Positions 21,801 to 32,593 of a DNA stretch of 64,000 nucleotides are shown piece after piece (the stretch's first letter is position 1; each line of letters starts with the position of its first letter). The position numbers were made by a program, and so were the translations under genes. Source of the stretch: Rachicladosporium sp. CCFEE 5018 (Eukaryota; Ascomycota; Dothideomycetes; Cladosporiales; Cladosporiaceae); contig KZ111144.1 of the NCBI GenBank assembly GCA_002077045.2, forward strand, positions 1,587,113 through 1,651,112, written 5' to 3'. The notes beneath the pieces were generated by a model that was not told the DNA's origin, did no database searches, and saw only the letters and a list, made by a program, of their open reading frames with translations.

Positions 21801-24184
21801 CGATCGTGCCGGATTCTGTGCTGCACAGTGTGATGCCACTGTTCACCTTCATGAGCTCGAACACGCTACGTCAAGCAGATCAATACTCATCGCATGTTAT
21901 TAGCATGACGGTCGAAAGCATTGTTCCGCCGCTCGCGGCATCGCTACGGAAGAAAGGGCAAAACTTGGTCGCAGGCGCAGCGGAACTGTTGTTGAGCTTT
22001 ACCGCAGCCTTCGAGCACATGCCTCAGCACCGCCGGCTTAGCACGTTCAAGATGCTGATCGACACTTTGGGGTCTAACGAAGTACTTTCAGCTATCGTAG
22101 CTATGCTGACCGAACGTTACTCGGGCGACAGTACATTGAGTGCCTTCGTCCGCCAGCTATGCAATAGCTTCTCGGTCCGCACACAATTGTTAGCCATCGA
22201 TCAGTACATGGAGCTGGTACTCGACGCCTCGAAGCCGAAGCCCGCGCTTGCCAGCATCGTGCTGGGTTATAACGAGAAGAACGCAGAGGAGAAAGTCGAG
22301 AGTATTCAGACACTACTCAATGGTTTGCAGCCAATGCTGAGCAACACCACGCTGCAGAAGAAGCTCAGCGTCGAATTACAAAAGGGTGGCGGGCCAGCGC
22401 AAACCCTCAGAACCACCTACGGCCAGATCTTGGAACGTCTAGTAGCTCTGCCTCGTACTCCGATCACCAAGGGTTCTGTCAATCTCAGCACTCCTGCCAT
22501 CAAGCAGGTTACTACTGGTCTCCTCGGCGCCTTGCTCGGTCTCATGCCAACCGAAGACTTCATCACATCCTCCGCCGCTCTCATGCAAATCGGATCAGAG
22601 CAGACCCGCTGCCAAGTCTTCGCCTCTCTGACAACCCGCGTGCAGAGCGCACGTCAAGGCGATACTGCGCTGCGCCGCGTCTTCATCGAAGCACTGCCGA
22701 ACTGCACTGCTTTCCTCATATCATCACAGCCCGTCAGTGTCAGACACGCTGCACTCGAGTGTCTCGATGGGATCGTGGAGAAGTACGGCAAAGTTGAGCG
22801 CGATGCTTGTGCAGCCGTTGTCGATACTGTAATCGGCCAGGCTGCGTTGCAGAGTGAGGATGATTCGCTGAGGACGAGGAGTTTACTGACGCTGGCTACC
22901 ATGGTAGAGAGCATCGGCGAAGCGATGATTGGAGCTGTACCGCAGGTTCTGGACTTGGCGCTGGCGTATCTGAGGAAACATCGTTCCGCGCACCAGAGCA
23001 AACTGCCGGCAATAGCGGACGGACTTTATTTTGCTACGAGGGATGCGGTCTTCAGCTTCATCAATGCGCTGCTCGCTCACATGCCGTTCGTACTGACGGG
23101 CGCCACTATGTCTGCCGCATTCCTGAGTAGTGCTGAGGACGTGGCACTTGGTGTCTCCGACGATCTGCCCTGGACATTAACACAATTTGCGACGCTGTCA
23201 GCTCGAAAGCTTGATTTACCAGTCTTACTACGATCTCTGTCCAGCGTCATGGACACTGTAGCCCGCTCGGCGGCAGACCAAGCCTCCGCTTACGTCGCAG
23301 GCATTTTCCAGCAAGCTATTGCCTTCCATACTAAGGCCAACATTAGCAAGAACGCCCAGACGATCTTCGTTCTGCTGCTTCAAGTGTTCGACATACAACG
23401 ACTGGCGGCTGCCGCAGGCACTGAAGCCGACTGGGATCCCACTGCATCCGACTTCGCAGCCTCAATAGCCATGGACATTACACTCAAGTTGAACGACACA
23501 ACATTCCGACCATTCATCAGCCAGCTCATGGCTTGGGTGACTGAAGAACTACTCCAAGCTGACGTTGCGGGCCGTCAACGCCGAGGTGTTGTAGCTATGA
23601 GTTTCGCAGCCAGATTGTTCGAGCAGCTAGGCAGTATTGTCACGAGCTACGGCGACTATCTCGTCGAGTATGCTGTTAGCGTCATGCAGCCTGCCGGCCA
23701 GGCTAGCGCTGAGAACGAAGAGGGAGCGCAGGCACTACTCGCCATGACGCTCAAAGCCCTCGAAGCCAATCTCCGCCACGATCAAGACGATTTCTACTCT
23801 GCGCCTCACCGCTTCGACGCTATCCGCGTTCCTCTGACCGCCCTCCTCACATCCTCCGCATCCACACCCGCAAATCTCATCCCGACCATCGTGTCCCTCG
23901 CCTCCGCAGTCGCTTCCAGCAACGCCCATCTCAAGACTCTCAACTCCGCTCTCCTCTTACTCTTCCGTCACACTGACGCCGAGGTGCGGCTCAGAGCTGT
24001 GCAGATTGAGCGCGCTGTGACAGAGAAGCTCACGTTCGACTGGCTTAACCTGCTTCCTGAGATGCTGCCGGCTATTAGTGAGGCGCTGGAGGACGACGAT
24101 GAACGCGTTGAGAGGGAAGTGGGACGATGGGTGGAGGAAATTGAGGGGGTCACTGGGGAGGGGTTGGAGGGGATGTTGGCTTGA
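18836..24184 (+). CDS. UTP10: U3 snoRNP component UTP10 (HEATR1/BAP28 family)
   Basis: One uninterrupted frame of 1,782 residues, matching the size of fungal UTP10. Family features: the N-terminal start MATTLQRQLAAISAKSTNQLNLKAQ split by a conserved LIFEPHEAA motif, an alpha-helical HEAT-repeat body throughout, a basic KKRRTSK patch near residue 855, and the C-terminal EALEDDDERVEREVGRWV segment preceding a short GEGLEGML tail. UTP10 belongs to the t-UTP/UtpA subcomplex of the small-subunit processome and links rDNA transcription with early cleavage of the 35S pre-rRNA in the nucleolus. It is the longest gene here and has no intron. Confidence 0.96.
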   Translation: MATTLQRQLAAISAKSTNQLNLKAQKQRHSRSLIFEPHEAAKQSFDTLYQICADGFDDLCQLDARFRPFAKTLFAPSSVEEEREHLTQADNDQLNIVVEQFLALVCARLLLRPAQKSVEWLVRRWRAHEYNASALLYAFLPYHTHDLFPTVLSIVTDQLSPEWSFLRPYKAALQCPPRHAIVAAAISTPAFTTGFSKFILDAAKRGHYSSAVIGFWASLMAQATNGMLDSSQSGRSAVRKQRIEDVLTRILPILQGALSVAGVDELYLASCTIISLIATKAHLDDKVLDAIMETLATTWTRATFEDGVPCLALLAEDKVEMSTPKALVSALASNDRSADVLRQISEQHRVSRLTLLVALGYLRSPGKKASPAIVAAMCRYESLTPGDRTTLLQELLAHEAGGSQPGSPRDVRRGLLLQLGADRDWLDDIKSALSKAGVDAIALGFEADSSEQVLSILPAPQAVQPPLPVKQLGFEEIISTLPATAVSILSFLAPEHAADALPLVNALEAAIGDKTHLQRFYALPSLHKTHSTTRPEYLSFLATAWSTSKISAARVEALQEATRTLAAGDVDTNFDHQNLLPAALAALIDVAKPVRMAAAALMQQLYQQYGGKLGKTPQTLTALWWKTALPASDASMFALKQHDMWKFLSVAVVPLLEECVLDPAFISRSLTEQLNGSTLKISLRTDLCTFLTAHAFATGNVSIQTFLRQILARTGKAAGHARTKVAVVHLKAIANSIASPSDVALYNNLLPILSHRTTEETDVLQQLLVSGAQTLAVPAIMHLRTLFNAIQPQAQFLLANVLLDLSVDGSPVSSSRETSKLALETLRDVRLEGEILARMLDKLPSAASLTESERPSKKRRTSKTLSETVTPVDPVILADALRRVTTVLELIESTTAVKNAKLYPQLLQGLFYQLSEMHRWRAVADSDLVYIQTLLLGNLLAVITPFDAKSAAEINRSTIRADLIVEALRVTNSPQVHNTALLLISKLATIVPDSVLHSVMPLFTFMSSNTLRQADQYSSHVISMTVESIVPPLAASLRKKGQNLVAGAAELLLSFTAAFEHMPQHRRLSTFKMLIDTLGSNEVLSAIVAMLTERYSGDSTLSAFVRQLCNSFSVRTQLLAIDQYMELVLDASKPKPALASIVLGYNEKNAEEKVESIQTLLNGLQPMLSNTTLQKKLSVELQKGGGPAQTLRTTYGQILERLVALPRTPITKGSVNLSTPAIKQVTTGLLGALLGLMPTEDFITSSAALMQIGSEQTRCQVFASLTTRVQSARQGDTALRRVFIEALPNCTAFLISSQPVSVRHAALECLDGIVEKYGKVERDACAAVVDTVIGQAALQSEDDSLRTRSLLTLATMVESIGEAMIGAVPQVLDLALAYLRKHRSAHQSKLPAIADGLYFATRDAVFSFINALLAHMPFVLTGATMSAAFLSSAEDVALGVSDDLPWTLTQFATLSARKLDLPVLLRSLSSVMDTVARSAADQASAYVAGIFQQAIAFHTKANISKNAQTIFVLLLQVFDIQRLAAAAGTEADWDPTASDFAASIAMDITLKLNDTTFRPFISQLMAWVTEELLQADVAGRQRRGVVAMSFAARLFEQLGSIVTSYGDYLVEYAVSVMQPAGQASAENEEGAQALLAMTLKALEANLRHDQDDFYSAPHRFDAIRVPLTALLTSSASTPANLIPTIVSLASAVASSNAHLKTLNSALLLLFRHTDAEVRLRAVQIERAVTEKLTFDWLNLLPEMLPAISEALEDDDERVEREVGRWVEEIEGVTGEGLEGMLA

Positions 24185-24640
24185 ATGGACCGAGTAGAAG
24201 AAGCACGACGATTTATATGGATAGATTGTACGATAGGACTGTACAGAGTGTAATCAGTTAATCAGTATCGCGAGTCGTGCCAGTGCGCCAAGCTGTAGAG
24301 GTGTGTGTCGAGTTTGAGGCATTTACCTGCACGTATGAGGCATTTTGCATTCCTCTTACCACATCACAAGTAGCCCTAACTACGTGAACTTGACATCTCC
24401 GACTGGGACACACGTAAAGCACTCCATCGACTGGCATCCTATAATGTAAGCGACCGCAATGTCGGTATCGCCAGGATCTTGCAATCAGTGTTCTGAAAGC
24501 GGCGATTTGGATATATGAAGAGTAAGTATATAGTCATGCGCGGCTCTCCTGGAGCAGCCCTCGACGCATAGTCCTCAGCGCAAGTTTCCATCTACATCCT
24601 CCGCCTTGCGCATTGCAGTCGATCGCGGCCACCATCAACA
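24185..24640. other. Intergenic region between UTP10 and RING-H2 gene
   Basis: 456 bp containing the UTP10 3' end and the RING-gene promoter. Nothing recognised. Confidence 0.4.
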
Positions 24641-25266
24641 ATGGCCTCACCCGCCCCTTCGCATCAGCCCTCGGGCCCACCTACAGTCATGATCTCTCTT
24701 CTCGTCATCTTCGGCCTCCTCGCGATAGTCCTGTTGGCATACTACCTCGATCGTCGGCGCTCACGGCGCGCAGCAGAAGCTCGAGCGCAGGAGCCGAAGT
24801 CTGTCCAGGCAAGGCAACAGACGGAAGCGATATTGGAGCAGATGCCGACGTTTCGGTGGACTGTCGAGAGCGCGAAAGGTACCGAGGCCGGTTGCATGAG
24901 AAGCGAGGGGATAGCTGACGCAAGGTGCAGGAATCGCTGTAGATCAAGATGCTCCATCGAAGCCGACGCCAGCTCTGATTGCCTGCATGGGCCAGGTTTT
25001 GACGGAAGCCCTCAAGCGAGTGCATGTCACGGACTCGGGGCCAGACAGGTACAAGCCGACGACGATCTGGTGCCCAATCTGCACGGAGGCGATCGTGCTG
25101 AACTCACTTGTCAGGAGACTGCCGTGCAAGCATGTCTATCATCATGGCTGCATTGAGCGGTGGCTGAGGCGGCAGACCAGCTGTCCACTTTGGTAAGCCT
25201 GTCTTTGACTGCTGCAAAGTGGATGTAAACGAATGCTGACTTGACAGCATAGTCGAGGAGACGTGA
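24641..25266 (+). CDS. Membrane-anchored RING-H2 E3 ubiquitin ligase (ATL-like)
   Basis: Three exons, 24641-24878, 24931-25192 and 25248-25266, giving 172 residues. One transmembrane helix at about 15-36 is followed by the stop-transfer DRRRSRR. The RING-H2 finger runs from Cys127 to Cys167: C127, C130, C145, H147, H150, C153, C164, C167, with the canonical W157 between the last two pairs. Splicing of the 19-nt last exon is what converts CPLW into the zinc ligand CPLC, which strongly supports the model. It probably recruits an E2 at an endomembrane surface (ER, Golgi or vacuole) to ubiquitinate membrane cargo. Substrate unknown. Confidence 0.9.
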
Positions 25267-25529
25267 GAGCAGAGAGATGCGGAGAGAGTTCTGTATGATA
25301 GCCTCACTGCCAACCTGTCGGTGTAAAACCATACCTTCACACCCCGGTCTGTATGATCTTGAATGGTCCTTGGGCGCCCCGTTCGATTCGGGAGACATCT
25401 TGATGAAGGGACTGGTGTCGTGCGCTTATGCATGGTCTAATCGCCGAATTGACAGGGGGCGTGGTCACTTAGCAAGACGATGCGAGCTTGGGGCAGAAGA
25501 GGTCGGCAGTGCGTGAAGTACGCAATGCG

Positions 25530-26238
25530 TCACATTTTATGCCCCGCACAAATATCCTTGATCATCCTGATGTGCTGCTGAAAGATCTGCTCAGCGCTGA
25601 GATGGCAAAAGGGGAGGAGCTCGGTCCATTTGTGGAACCTTAACTTCATCAAGTTCAGATGAAATTGTTGATGAGGCCTCAGAGCATGGGCGGGATCAGA
25701 TGACCACGTCGCTATGGGTGCAGCCTTATGCTCCCTCGAGGAGTGTCCGACCCACGTTTGCAGAGCCCCAGGCCTGAGAGGGTGATCAGACGATTGTGCC
25801 AGCGCCCTGAGCGTGGGTCGTTCAACAGTCGGATTCAGGGCTTCCGCCAGCAATTTACAGCAGCTTAAAAGATGAAGGCCATTGGCCTAGCATGTGCTGT
25901 GTCACGCCGAGACACTTTGTCATGACTGCCATACAACCGGGATCCCCGGGCGACCCGAGGTGTATGGTGTTGATCTTGCTCAGCCAGGTTCGGTGCATCG
26001 ACATCAGCCAACGCACACATGTCCTCGTGTCCTCGACTTTGAATATCGAATCTTGGTAGTATAGCATTCTTCTGGTGCGATGATCTACTAGCAGGATGGA
26101 GGGTGCTTTGTAATGTGACTCGATTCGTACAGCGGTGCTGGAGTCGAGCGTGAAGACATAGGCCTTGATCATGTCCACGAGCTCCTGGGGCAGGCTCGAG
26201 TTCATTGCACAGCAAATGTTCTGCGTGTCTCCGGCCAT
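25530..26238 (-). CDS. Small F-box-like hypothetical protein
   Basis: Probable two-exon gene: 25859-26238 (ATG at 26238) and 25530-25806, joined by a 52-bp intron (GTAAAT...GCTCAG), giving 218 residues. Without splicing the frame stops at 127 residues. The N-terminus MNSSLPQELVDMIKAYVF resembles the degenerate F-box start common in Dothideomycete expansions of unknown function, followed by conserved hydrophobic and Trp positions (CVRWLMSMHRTWL). A C-terminal helical region has LMKLRFHKWTELL. Lineage-specific; function unknown. Confidence 0.55.
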
Positions 26239-26615
26239 GTCGTCAGTAGATGGAGTGCAGAACAGCCGAGCTGCTGTTCCTGGCCAAGAGGGTTGAGCAT
26301 TTGTAACATGAGTGTCGCCACGCTATTGCAATTGACTTTCCCGAGCGGCGGGTCAGCAAATGGAGCAAGTCGCGTATGCTCAGTAGATTTGCCAGCAATT
26401 GACATCGGTCAGCATTCAGAAGCCACCAATATCCCGTCGTAGTTATCAACAGTCGATATTCGATTGAGGCAATCTCGAACTCCCTGCCTCGCGTGTCATA
26501 TCATTGATATCGCTGTCTTCCAGCGAGCAACGCTGGCCCATATCAAGGCTTATATTGTCCCCTTTGACATCTTCATCATGAAGGCGAAGAATACGCGTCA
26601 CGGCGGTGGATCGAA
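26239..26615. other. Intergenic region
   Basis: 377 bp between two genes on the minus strand, holding the promoter of the F-box-like gene and the 3' end of the GFA-domain gene. Nothing recognised. Confidence 0.35.
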
Positions 26616-27041
26616 TCACTCCTCAGGCGGTTGCTCCTCCCACTGCACCGCCCCCTCCGGAATCTTGACAACAGCACTCTTCGTCCACATATGCCACGCC
26701 CCCTCCCACTTCAACCCCGTTATAACCCCTCCCTTGAAACACACCGTCTCATCAATCCTGCCGTCCGGATAACGATCAATGCCCATGATCCTACACCCAC
26801 ACCGCTCGCAGAAATAGCAATCAATGAAGACACCATCTTTACTCGGCCGCGGCCAGACCTTGAGACGGCTACGGAGGTCTTCAGAAAGCGGGAGGAAGCC
26901 AGCCGAGGGGAAGATGGCGCTGGTGCCGAATGCTGAGGCGGACTGGGCGCGGCATTCGGTGCAGTGGCAGTGGTAGACTGTTATGGGAGTTGCGGTGGGG
27001 GTTTGGAAGGCGATGTGACCGCATTGGCACTTGACGTCCAT
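26616..27041 (-). CDS. GFA/CENP-V domain zinc protein
   Basis: Single exon, 141 residues. Zinc-binding cysteines are in the order expected of the GFA (glutathione-dependent formaldehyde-activating) / CENP-V fold: C5-x-C7, C25-x-C27-x2-C30 within YHCHCTECR, and C78-x2-C81 within CYFCERCGC. The fold is found in glutathione-linked carbon-sulfur lyases and many uncharacterised fungal proteins. True formaldehyde activation is doubtful for most homologues, so the substrate is unknown. No targeting signal seen. Confidence 0.9.
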   Translation of the reverse strand: MDVKCQCGHIAFQTPTATPITVYHCHCTECRAQSASAFGTSAIFPSAGFLPLSEDLRSRLKVWPRPSKDGVFIDCYFCERCGCRIMGIDRYPDGRIDETVCFKGGVITGLKWEGAWHMWTKSAVVKIPEGAVQWEEQPPEE

Positions 27042-27335
27042 GGTTGCGCTATGGACGAAGAGGTGAAATAGAGGTCTAAGCGCATACCACGGCGCTCCAT
27101 GGTATGTTCCTGAAGCTTGCAGTCTACAGTACAGACCTTTGGAGCGCTAGTAAGTATGTCCTAGGTATATGGGCATACTTGTACAGCTGTGAGCTTCTTT
27201 CACCACATCACAGGTCGCACTTCGCTAATCATGCTACCGCTTTGGCTGTTCTGATGATCTAAGAATGAAGTACTCCACTTCTATATCATACAACTAGCAA
27301 TACCCTCCCTCGCCCTCAGGACCCACCAGCAGAAC

Positions 27336-28120
27336 TTACATCCCTCTCCCCGGATTGTCCGGTCTACCAACGATATAGTCCTCCCCCTTTCTCTCCTCCA
27401 TCACCATCTCTTCTCCCAACTCCATCTCCTGCCTCCCATACACATGCATCCCTCGTTCGCTCCCAAATCCAGCAGGCACCCGACTTCGCATCACCCAAGC
27501 CCTCGCTCGTCGCGCCAAGAACTCACTCTCCCCAGCATGTCCACCGACCTCGTTAAACGCGCCAAGCCCAGCAATCCCGCTACCCTTCTGACCATTCGCA
27601 AACCAAACCACGCTTTCCCCCCTCTCCCTCTGCCCCGCAGCTCCGAGTCCGAAGTCCACAGGGAGCACCCCGCGCCCAATGCCAGCACCATCGCCTGATA
27701 CCCCTGCAACATCCATAGTAGAAGGTGTATTCAGATAGCCATGCCAAACGTCCCTGCGGATCTCCTGCGCGAGACTGTGGATGACTTCGTCGCGCTGCTG
27801 CTGTCCCATACCCGCCACAGCGCCCAGAGGCAGCGTGTGTATCCACCCGCTCCCACGCGTATCGTCAGACGTACTGGGCAGCGGCGACGGAGGAGGGTAG
27901 GATTTCTGACCCCGGCGGCATTGCGCGGTTATAGACATGCGGATAGACGGTCTCGCGGATATTTCAGAGTTCGCCGGCAGGGTAGCAGGCGTCGGGAGAG
28001 CGGAGTCGATGGCAATCTCAGCTGACGAGGAAAGCGCTTTAACGGGCGAAGAAGCCGCTTTGTGCTCGCGAGGCGTGTCGCCCGAGGACACAGCGCGGGG
28101 ACGAGGGAGGGAGAAAGCGC
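27336..28120 (-). CDS. Hypothetical protein, 5' exon unresolved
   Basis: An open frame ending at TGA-type stop 27336 and extending upstream to an acceptor-like CACAG at 28121-28125, which has a CTAAT branch-like element just before it. No ATG exists in frame between the upstream in-frame stop and 28091, so a first exon must lie further right and I could not place it. The visible part has a Ser/Pro/Ala-rich N-terminus and a more ordered middle (WIHTLPLGAVAGMGQQQRD, IRRDVWHGYL) that looks conserved-coding, then Gly-rich segments. No domain recognised. Confidence 0.5.
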
Positions 28121-28976
28121 CTGTGACATCTTCTTGGACATTAGCTTAAATTGCTCTTGAGAGATCTTTAACACGGTCCAGCAATAGTCCTCTAGTGCGT
28201 GGTAATTCGGGTACACAGGGAGTAAAGTTAGACTGAAGTCAACAGCTGAGGTGAGACGGGGCGAGGGAGAGGACACCAGAGGGACGGAAAGGAGAGTATT
28301 GGAATGTAAGTGCATTAAAGTGTCTATGCTGGTGCAGGGTGGTGCAGTGCTGTCTAATGCTAGTCAGGCAGCGCGTGCGCTGCCCGACGGGTGCTGTGAA
28401 GTGGCTGGTGGATCTCTCGAGCCGACGCTTCACTCGTTGGAGGTGTCGTGTGGGCGATGGAACGATGCCCACATCCTCGAATGAAGTCAGATCGAGTCCA
28501 CTTGTGATGCGTGGATCAGTGTGTCATCCTGGGCTTGAGTCGCTGTTCCAGGGGAGAGCGAATGCCGATGCTCGGTAGCGATGTAGTGGTGTATGACGTG
28601 GCGGATGGGTGTGGGTGTTCGGATGAGCGGTCTGCGTGACTTTGCGAGGCTTGCGGCCAATCTGGAGGCAGGCGGGCAGGCAGGCAGGTGAAGTTGTTCA
28701 TGCGGTGTCGCTGTATTGTGTTGGGACGTGTGACAAACGATGTTGTGATCGTCGGCGCCCGGGATATTCTCGCTTGTCCGCGACCTGCGCTAGGGGCTCA
28801 TCGATCGTGCTCGGAGCCGATGCCGGGCGTGCTCAGTGACCGACCATCGAATCGCGGCGTATCTCCGGGGGAGCTGCGAGAGCTTCTTAGGTCAGACCAA
28901 AGATCCAGACCGGAGCGGAAGGGCAGGGTGGGGTAAGGTAGGGTAAAGGTCAAGCAGTCTTCTCCTGCCCATCCCT
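28121..28976. other. Intergenic region upstream of hypothetical gene
   Basis: 856 bp that should contain the missing first exon of the hypothetical gene, and the 3' flank of the importin gene. It includes a short GGCA repeat at 28667-28688 and a G-rich stretch near 28921-28948. No RNA gene recognised. Confidence 0.35.
28667..28688. repeat. Short (GGCA)n microsatellite
   Basis: About five GGCA units with one GGCG variant. Too short to have an evident role. Confidence 0.6.
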
Positions 28977-31913
28977 TCAAGACATCTGCACGCCACCATG
29001 ATTGGTAGCTTCTCAGAAGTTAGTAAGATATCCCAATAATAATAGTAGTTTCCGCCGCAATGCTGTGCCTCACTTCGCACAAACACGCTGATCACGCAAT
29101 GGTAATCGGCACACCCGCAACGCACAACACACTCAACTTCAACATACCTGATTGCCGCTTGATCTGCTCCCTAGCCCACCTTGCCGTACTCTGCGTCCGT
29201 GGCGAGAACTCCTTGCTCGCACGCGTCTCTCGCGCCATAAGCGTGAGCCAATCGGCGCGGAAGAAGTGCGCGAATTCGCCTGATGGGAAGGATTCGGAAA
29301 TGTCGCTATTGAAGAGGTCAGCAAGATATGGTCAAGGGAGAAGGCAAGGAAGGGAGAACATACCCGACAACACCCATGCTTGATCGCAGCAGGCCTTCGG
29401 TCCTGTTCGGGTCCTGGTAGACCTGCGATAAGAGCTGGAAGATCGCCTCAACATGCGGCTGCAGCAACTGCACTTTGTTGCCAGCGCGCATAGCGATGAT
29501 GATGCCGTCCCAAGCATCCATGATTCCTTCGCGCAGTGACACGATGTAGTCCAGCATCTCGAAGCTCGTCTCCTCTTGCGCCGAGATCCCGGCAGCCTGC
29601 GTGAGTACCTGCGCAACGACAGATAGGTATGCCTCGAAGTCTCCGCCAATCGCCTGCGCCACGTCGCCAAAACACTGCAATATAGCTGGCTTGAACTGGT
29701 TACCAAGCACGGCGCTGCGGAGATTGTTGAGTAGGCTGTTCATTAGCTGATCGCAGTACGGCTGCACCTTGTGCTCCAGACTGCGGCTGATATCGGAGAC
29801 CAGGCCAATAGCCACGGAGCACAGCTGCGGCTCGTCCTGGTTGTTGAGAGCGCCAAGAAGGAATGGCGAGAAGGCTTGCATGTACTTCTCGAAATCGGAT
29901 TCCATGGCGTTTGCAAGCGCGCCGATAGCGCCGAAGACCGTGTCTGGGACGGAGGACTTCGAAGGTAGAGACTGCAAGAGAGAGAGCAAGAGCTGCATGA
30001 TGCGGTCGGCTTGCGGGGCGATCTCGCTCTCGAGGCGCTGAATGATAGTCAGGACGACCGAAGCGAGGGAGGTTTGAATTTCCTCGAGTGTCAGGCGGTC
30101 TTCGACTGACACGACTTGCTGTTGCATCGGAATGGTCTTCTCCAGGCGATCGATCACCACGTCGCTGAGCCCGGCCACGATGTGCACAGAGTCGTTGGCG
30201 GAGTTGCTGATGAATGCATTCAGCACCTCGTACGCCGCAGTCCTGAGCTGATTGTCCTGCGTCGACTCAGTGACAGCAAGGATCTGCTGAGCGCTTGCTT
30301 GCCAATGCTGAGACAGAGCGTTCGTCTGACAGCCAGGCTCGCCGGCAAAGCGATCCGCGATGTTCATGAGCGCCCAACAGCAGCTGCTAGCCATCTTGAC
30401 ATGTGACGAAAGCCCTTCGAACAGCGCGCTGATCAGTCGTGTGAGTGTCTCCGGGTCGATGGACTCGTAGGCTGCTTCGCAGATGCGACCGAGCGTGAAG
30501 GCAATAGAGTCCTTGACTTGCACGACGCTGTCGGTCATCATGTCGATAAGTACCGGAAGTGCTTGGCGCACAATCGGGTCCAGAACCTTCTCATCTGGTC
30601 CCTCCATCATAGCGCCGAACGCGGACACAGCAGCATCGCGGTAGTGCCAGTCCGTACCCTTGAGGTGCTTCTCCACGAAGCCGAGGACAGGTGGCACGAC
30701 CTGGCTGCCGACAGCCTGTGACCAAAGTGTGACAGCCTGGTACGCCGAGCGCGAAACGTTGTACTCGTCGTCCGCAGCGTCCTCGTCCTGCTTCGCCATT
30801 AGCTCCAGCAGCACCGGCACAACCTCGACAGTCGCCACACGAGCAAAGTTGAAGTACGGCCGTAGCTCAGTCGATCCCTCATTGCTCGCTTGCGCGTTGT
30901 CGTCTTCAATGCTGATCTCCTCTTCGCATACTGTGCACCAGAATTCCACAGCCAACTTCGCCACATCCTCCTCCTCATTCTTCATGCCCTGGATCGTCAA
31001 GCCAAACAGCGCCTTCTCCATGTAAAACCGCATCTTCTCATAGTACAACCCCATGATCCGATTCAAACACCCGTAAGCGCCCTGCTGAATGCGGATATCG
31101 TCCGCTTGCGTAGCCTCACAGATGACCTGCATGATATAGTTCCGCTCGCCCTCGTTCTCGAAATTGGTTCTAACAAACTCGAGCGAGTCGCTCAGAGCCA
31201 TGATCGCGGCGTTCCGAATATCGTTGCTCGTCTCTTCTTTCCTCGCGCCTTGTACGACAGCTGTGAGGATGGCATTACTGTGCTGCGCTAGGCTATCCCT
31301 GAGGTCCTGGTCGTCAGACTCGCAAATATACCCGATAGCTGCCAGACTGCTCTGCTTCTGCGCCGTGGAACCCTCGCCGACGTTCCGCACAAGCGCATCC
31401 ATCAGCTCGGGCCATTGCTCGCGTGGAATCTCAATCGCGGCGATGGCGGCTATGAACTGCGCTGCTGACGTGCCGGCGCGGATATCTGAGCCCGAGAGCG
31501 TGTCGAGCGCGTATTGCTTGACTTGGGCTTTGATTTGAGGGTCAATTTGTTGGAGCCATCGGGTCTGGACTTCGCGGAGGCGGGTGAAGTCGCGGGCTGA
31601 GAAGGAGTTTTTGAGAGCCAGGCCGGCGGCCATACGGACTTGGGATTGGGCGTCATCTCTGCTCAGTTCGCGGGACAGTGTGATGAGGTAGCCGGCCTGG
31701 GGAAAGGTCACGTGTTAGTGGGGTGTGAAGGGGGAGGTGAGGGGAGGGGGTACGTACGAAATCTTGCTCGGCGGCGGCAGACAGCTGTTGCTCGGCGGCA
31801 GCACGCGTGGCCGTGTCTATACAGTATCGTCAGTACTACTCACTGGCATGCCCTCAGTATTTCAGTCACATACCCGGCGACAGCGTGCCCGCGAGCACCT
31901 GATTGACATCCAT
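28977..31913 (-). CDS. KAP95: Importin subunit beta-1 (karyopherin-95)
   Basis: Five exons: 31874-31913, 31758-31816, 29364-31696, 29148-29305 and 28977-29008, giving 873 residues, the usual KAP95 length. It starts MDVNQVLAGTLSPD, carries the N-terminal AGLALKNSF of the importin-beta N domain, and is HEAT repeats throughout (for example KDSIAFTLGRICE and SSCCWALMNIADRFAGEP). The penultimate exon encodes the FRADWLTLMARETRAS and WAREQIKRQ end typical of the family. The last 32-nt exon is preceded by a strong TTACTAAC branch; without it the protein would read into the intron. The protein carries importin-alpha/NLS cargo through nuclear pores and releases it on Ran-GTP binding. Confidence 0.96.
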
Positions 31914-32593
31914 GCTGGGCCAAAAAGTTGTGTGTGCTCCTCGATTCTCAGCTTCGTCTAAGGAGTAGTAGAGGATGTCAACACCATGCGCCGTCTGAGT
32001 TGTAATGCGCAATGAAGAGAGCGCCGTGTGCTGTTGTCGCCTGTATGCCGGCAAGTTCGACCTCAGGCAAAGGAAATGTCAACAGTGCCCCACCGCCAGT
32101 CGGTCGTGCCTGTGCGTGCGTACGGCGGTTTGATGTCGGTGCAGATGCGCTTGGACCAGATCTGGGAGCCTTTGCTGCAGGGTCTGACGTATTCTCAGCC
32201 TTGGGTTAAGGTGTCTCTCTAGATGCAATGGACGATGGATTGCCTGCGCTGTCGTCCACGATTCTATCTGCTGTTCCAGTGTGTGCTCAGTACTTGCCCG
32301 GCCTTCGAGTGTTGACAGCCCGCCAAGTTGCAGCGTCGACTTTCTTCCATCGTCATTGCGAAGTGGCTTGCGGGAACACCCGTCGAATAACTGTTGTCAC
32401 GTGCAATTCTATCGCGGCTCTCCTCCACTGTGTAGGAGATCATAGAGGCAGGGAGACCAATGGTGTGCGGTCTTGCATGTCCGAATAGTATGTGTACAAA
32501 GGTATCCTCCCACACTAAAGCGAGTGTGCTACTACAATCAGAAGACATTACTATACCCAGTTTTCCTTCCCCCTTGCCATCCCACTCAAACAT
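31914..32593. other. Intergenic region between KAP95 and SUR2
   Basis: 680 bp including the KAP95 promoter and SUR2 3' flank. The only coding candidate is a 48-codon frame listed separately. A pyrimidine-rich stretch lies just beyond the SUR2 stop. Confidence 0.4.
32076..32222 (+). CDS. Possible small protein, 48 residues
   Basis: ATG-to-stop frame on the plus strand inside the KAP95-SUR2 intergenic region. The C-terminal three quarters (VRAYGGLMSVQMRLDQIWE, then LLQGLTYSQPWVKV) have balanced, protein-like composition and no low complexity. I do not recognise a family. It may be a chance frame in the KAP95 5' flank; a homology check would decide. Confidence 0.22.
   Translation: MSTVPHRQSVVPVRAYGGLMSVQMRLDQIWEPLLQGLTYSQPWVKVSL

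Noticed and set aside
28921..28950. Telomere-like G-rich repeats
   Set aside because: GGTAAGG/TAGGGTAA strings are irregular and too short to be (TTAGGG)n.
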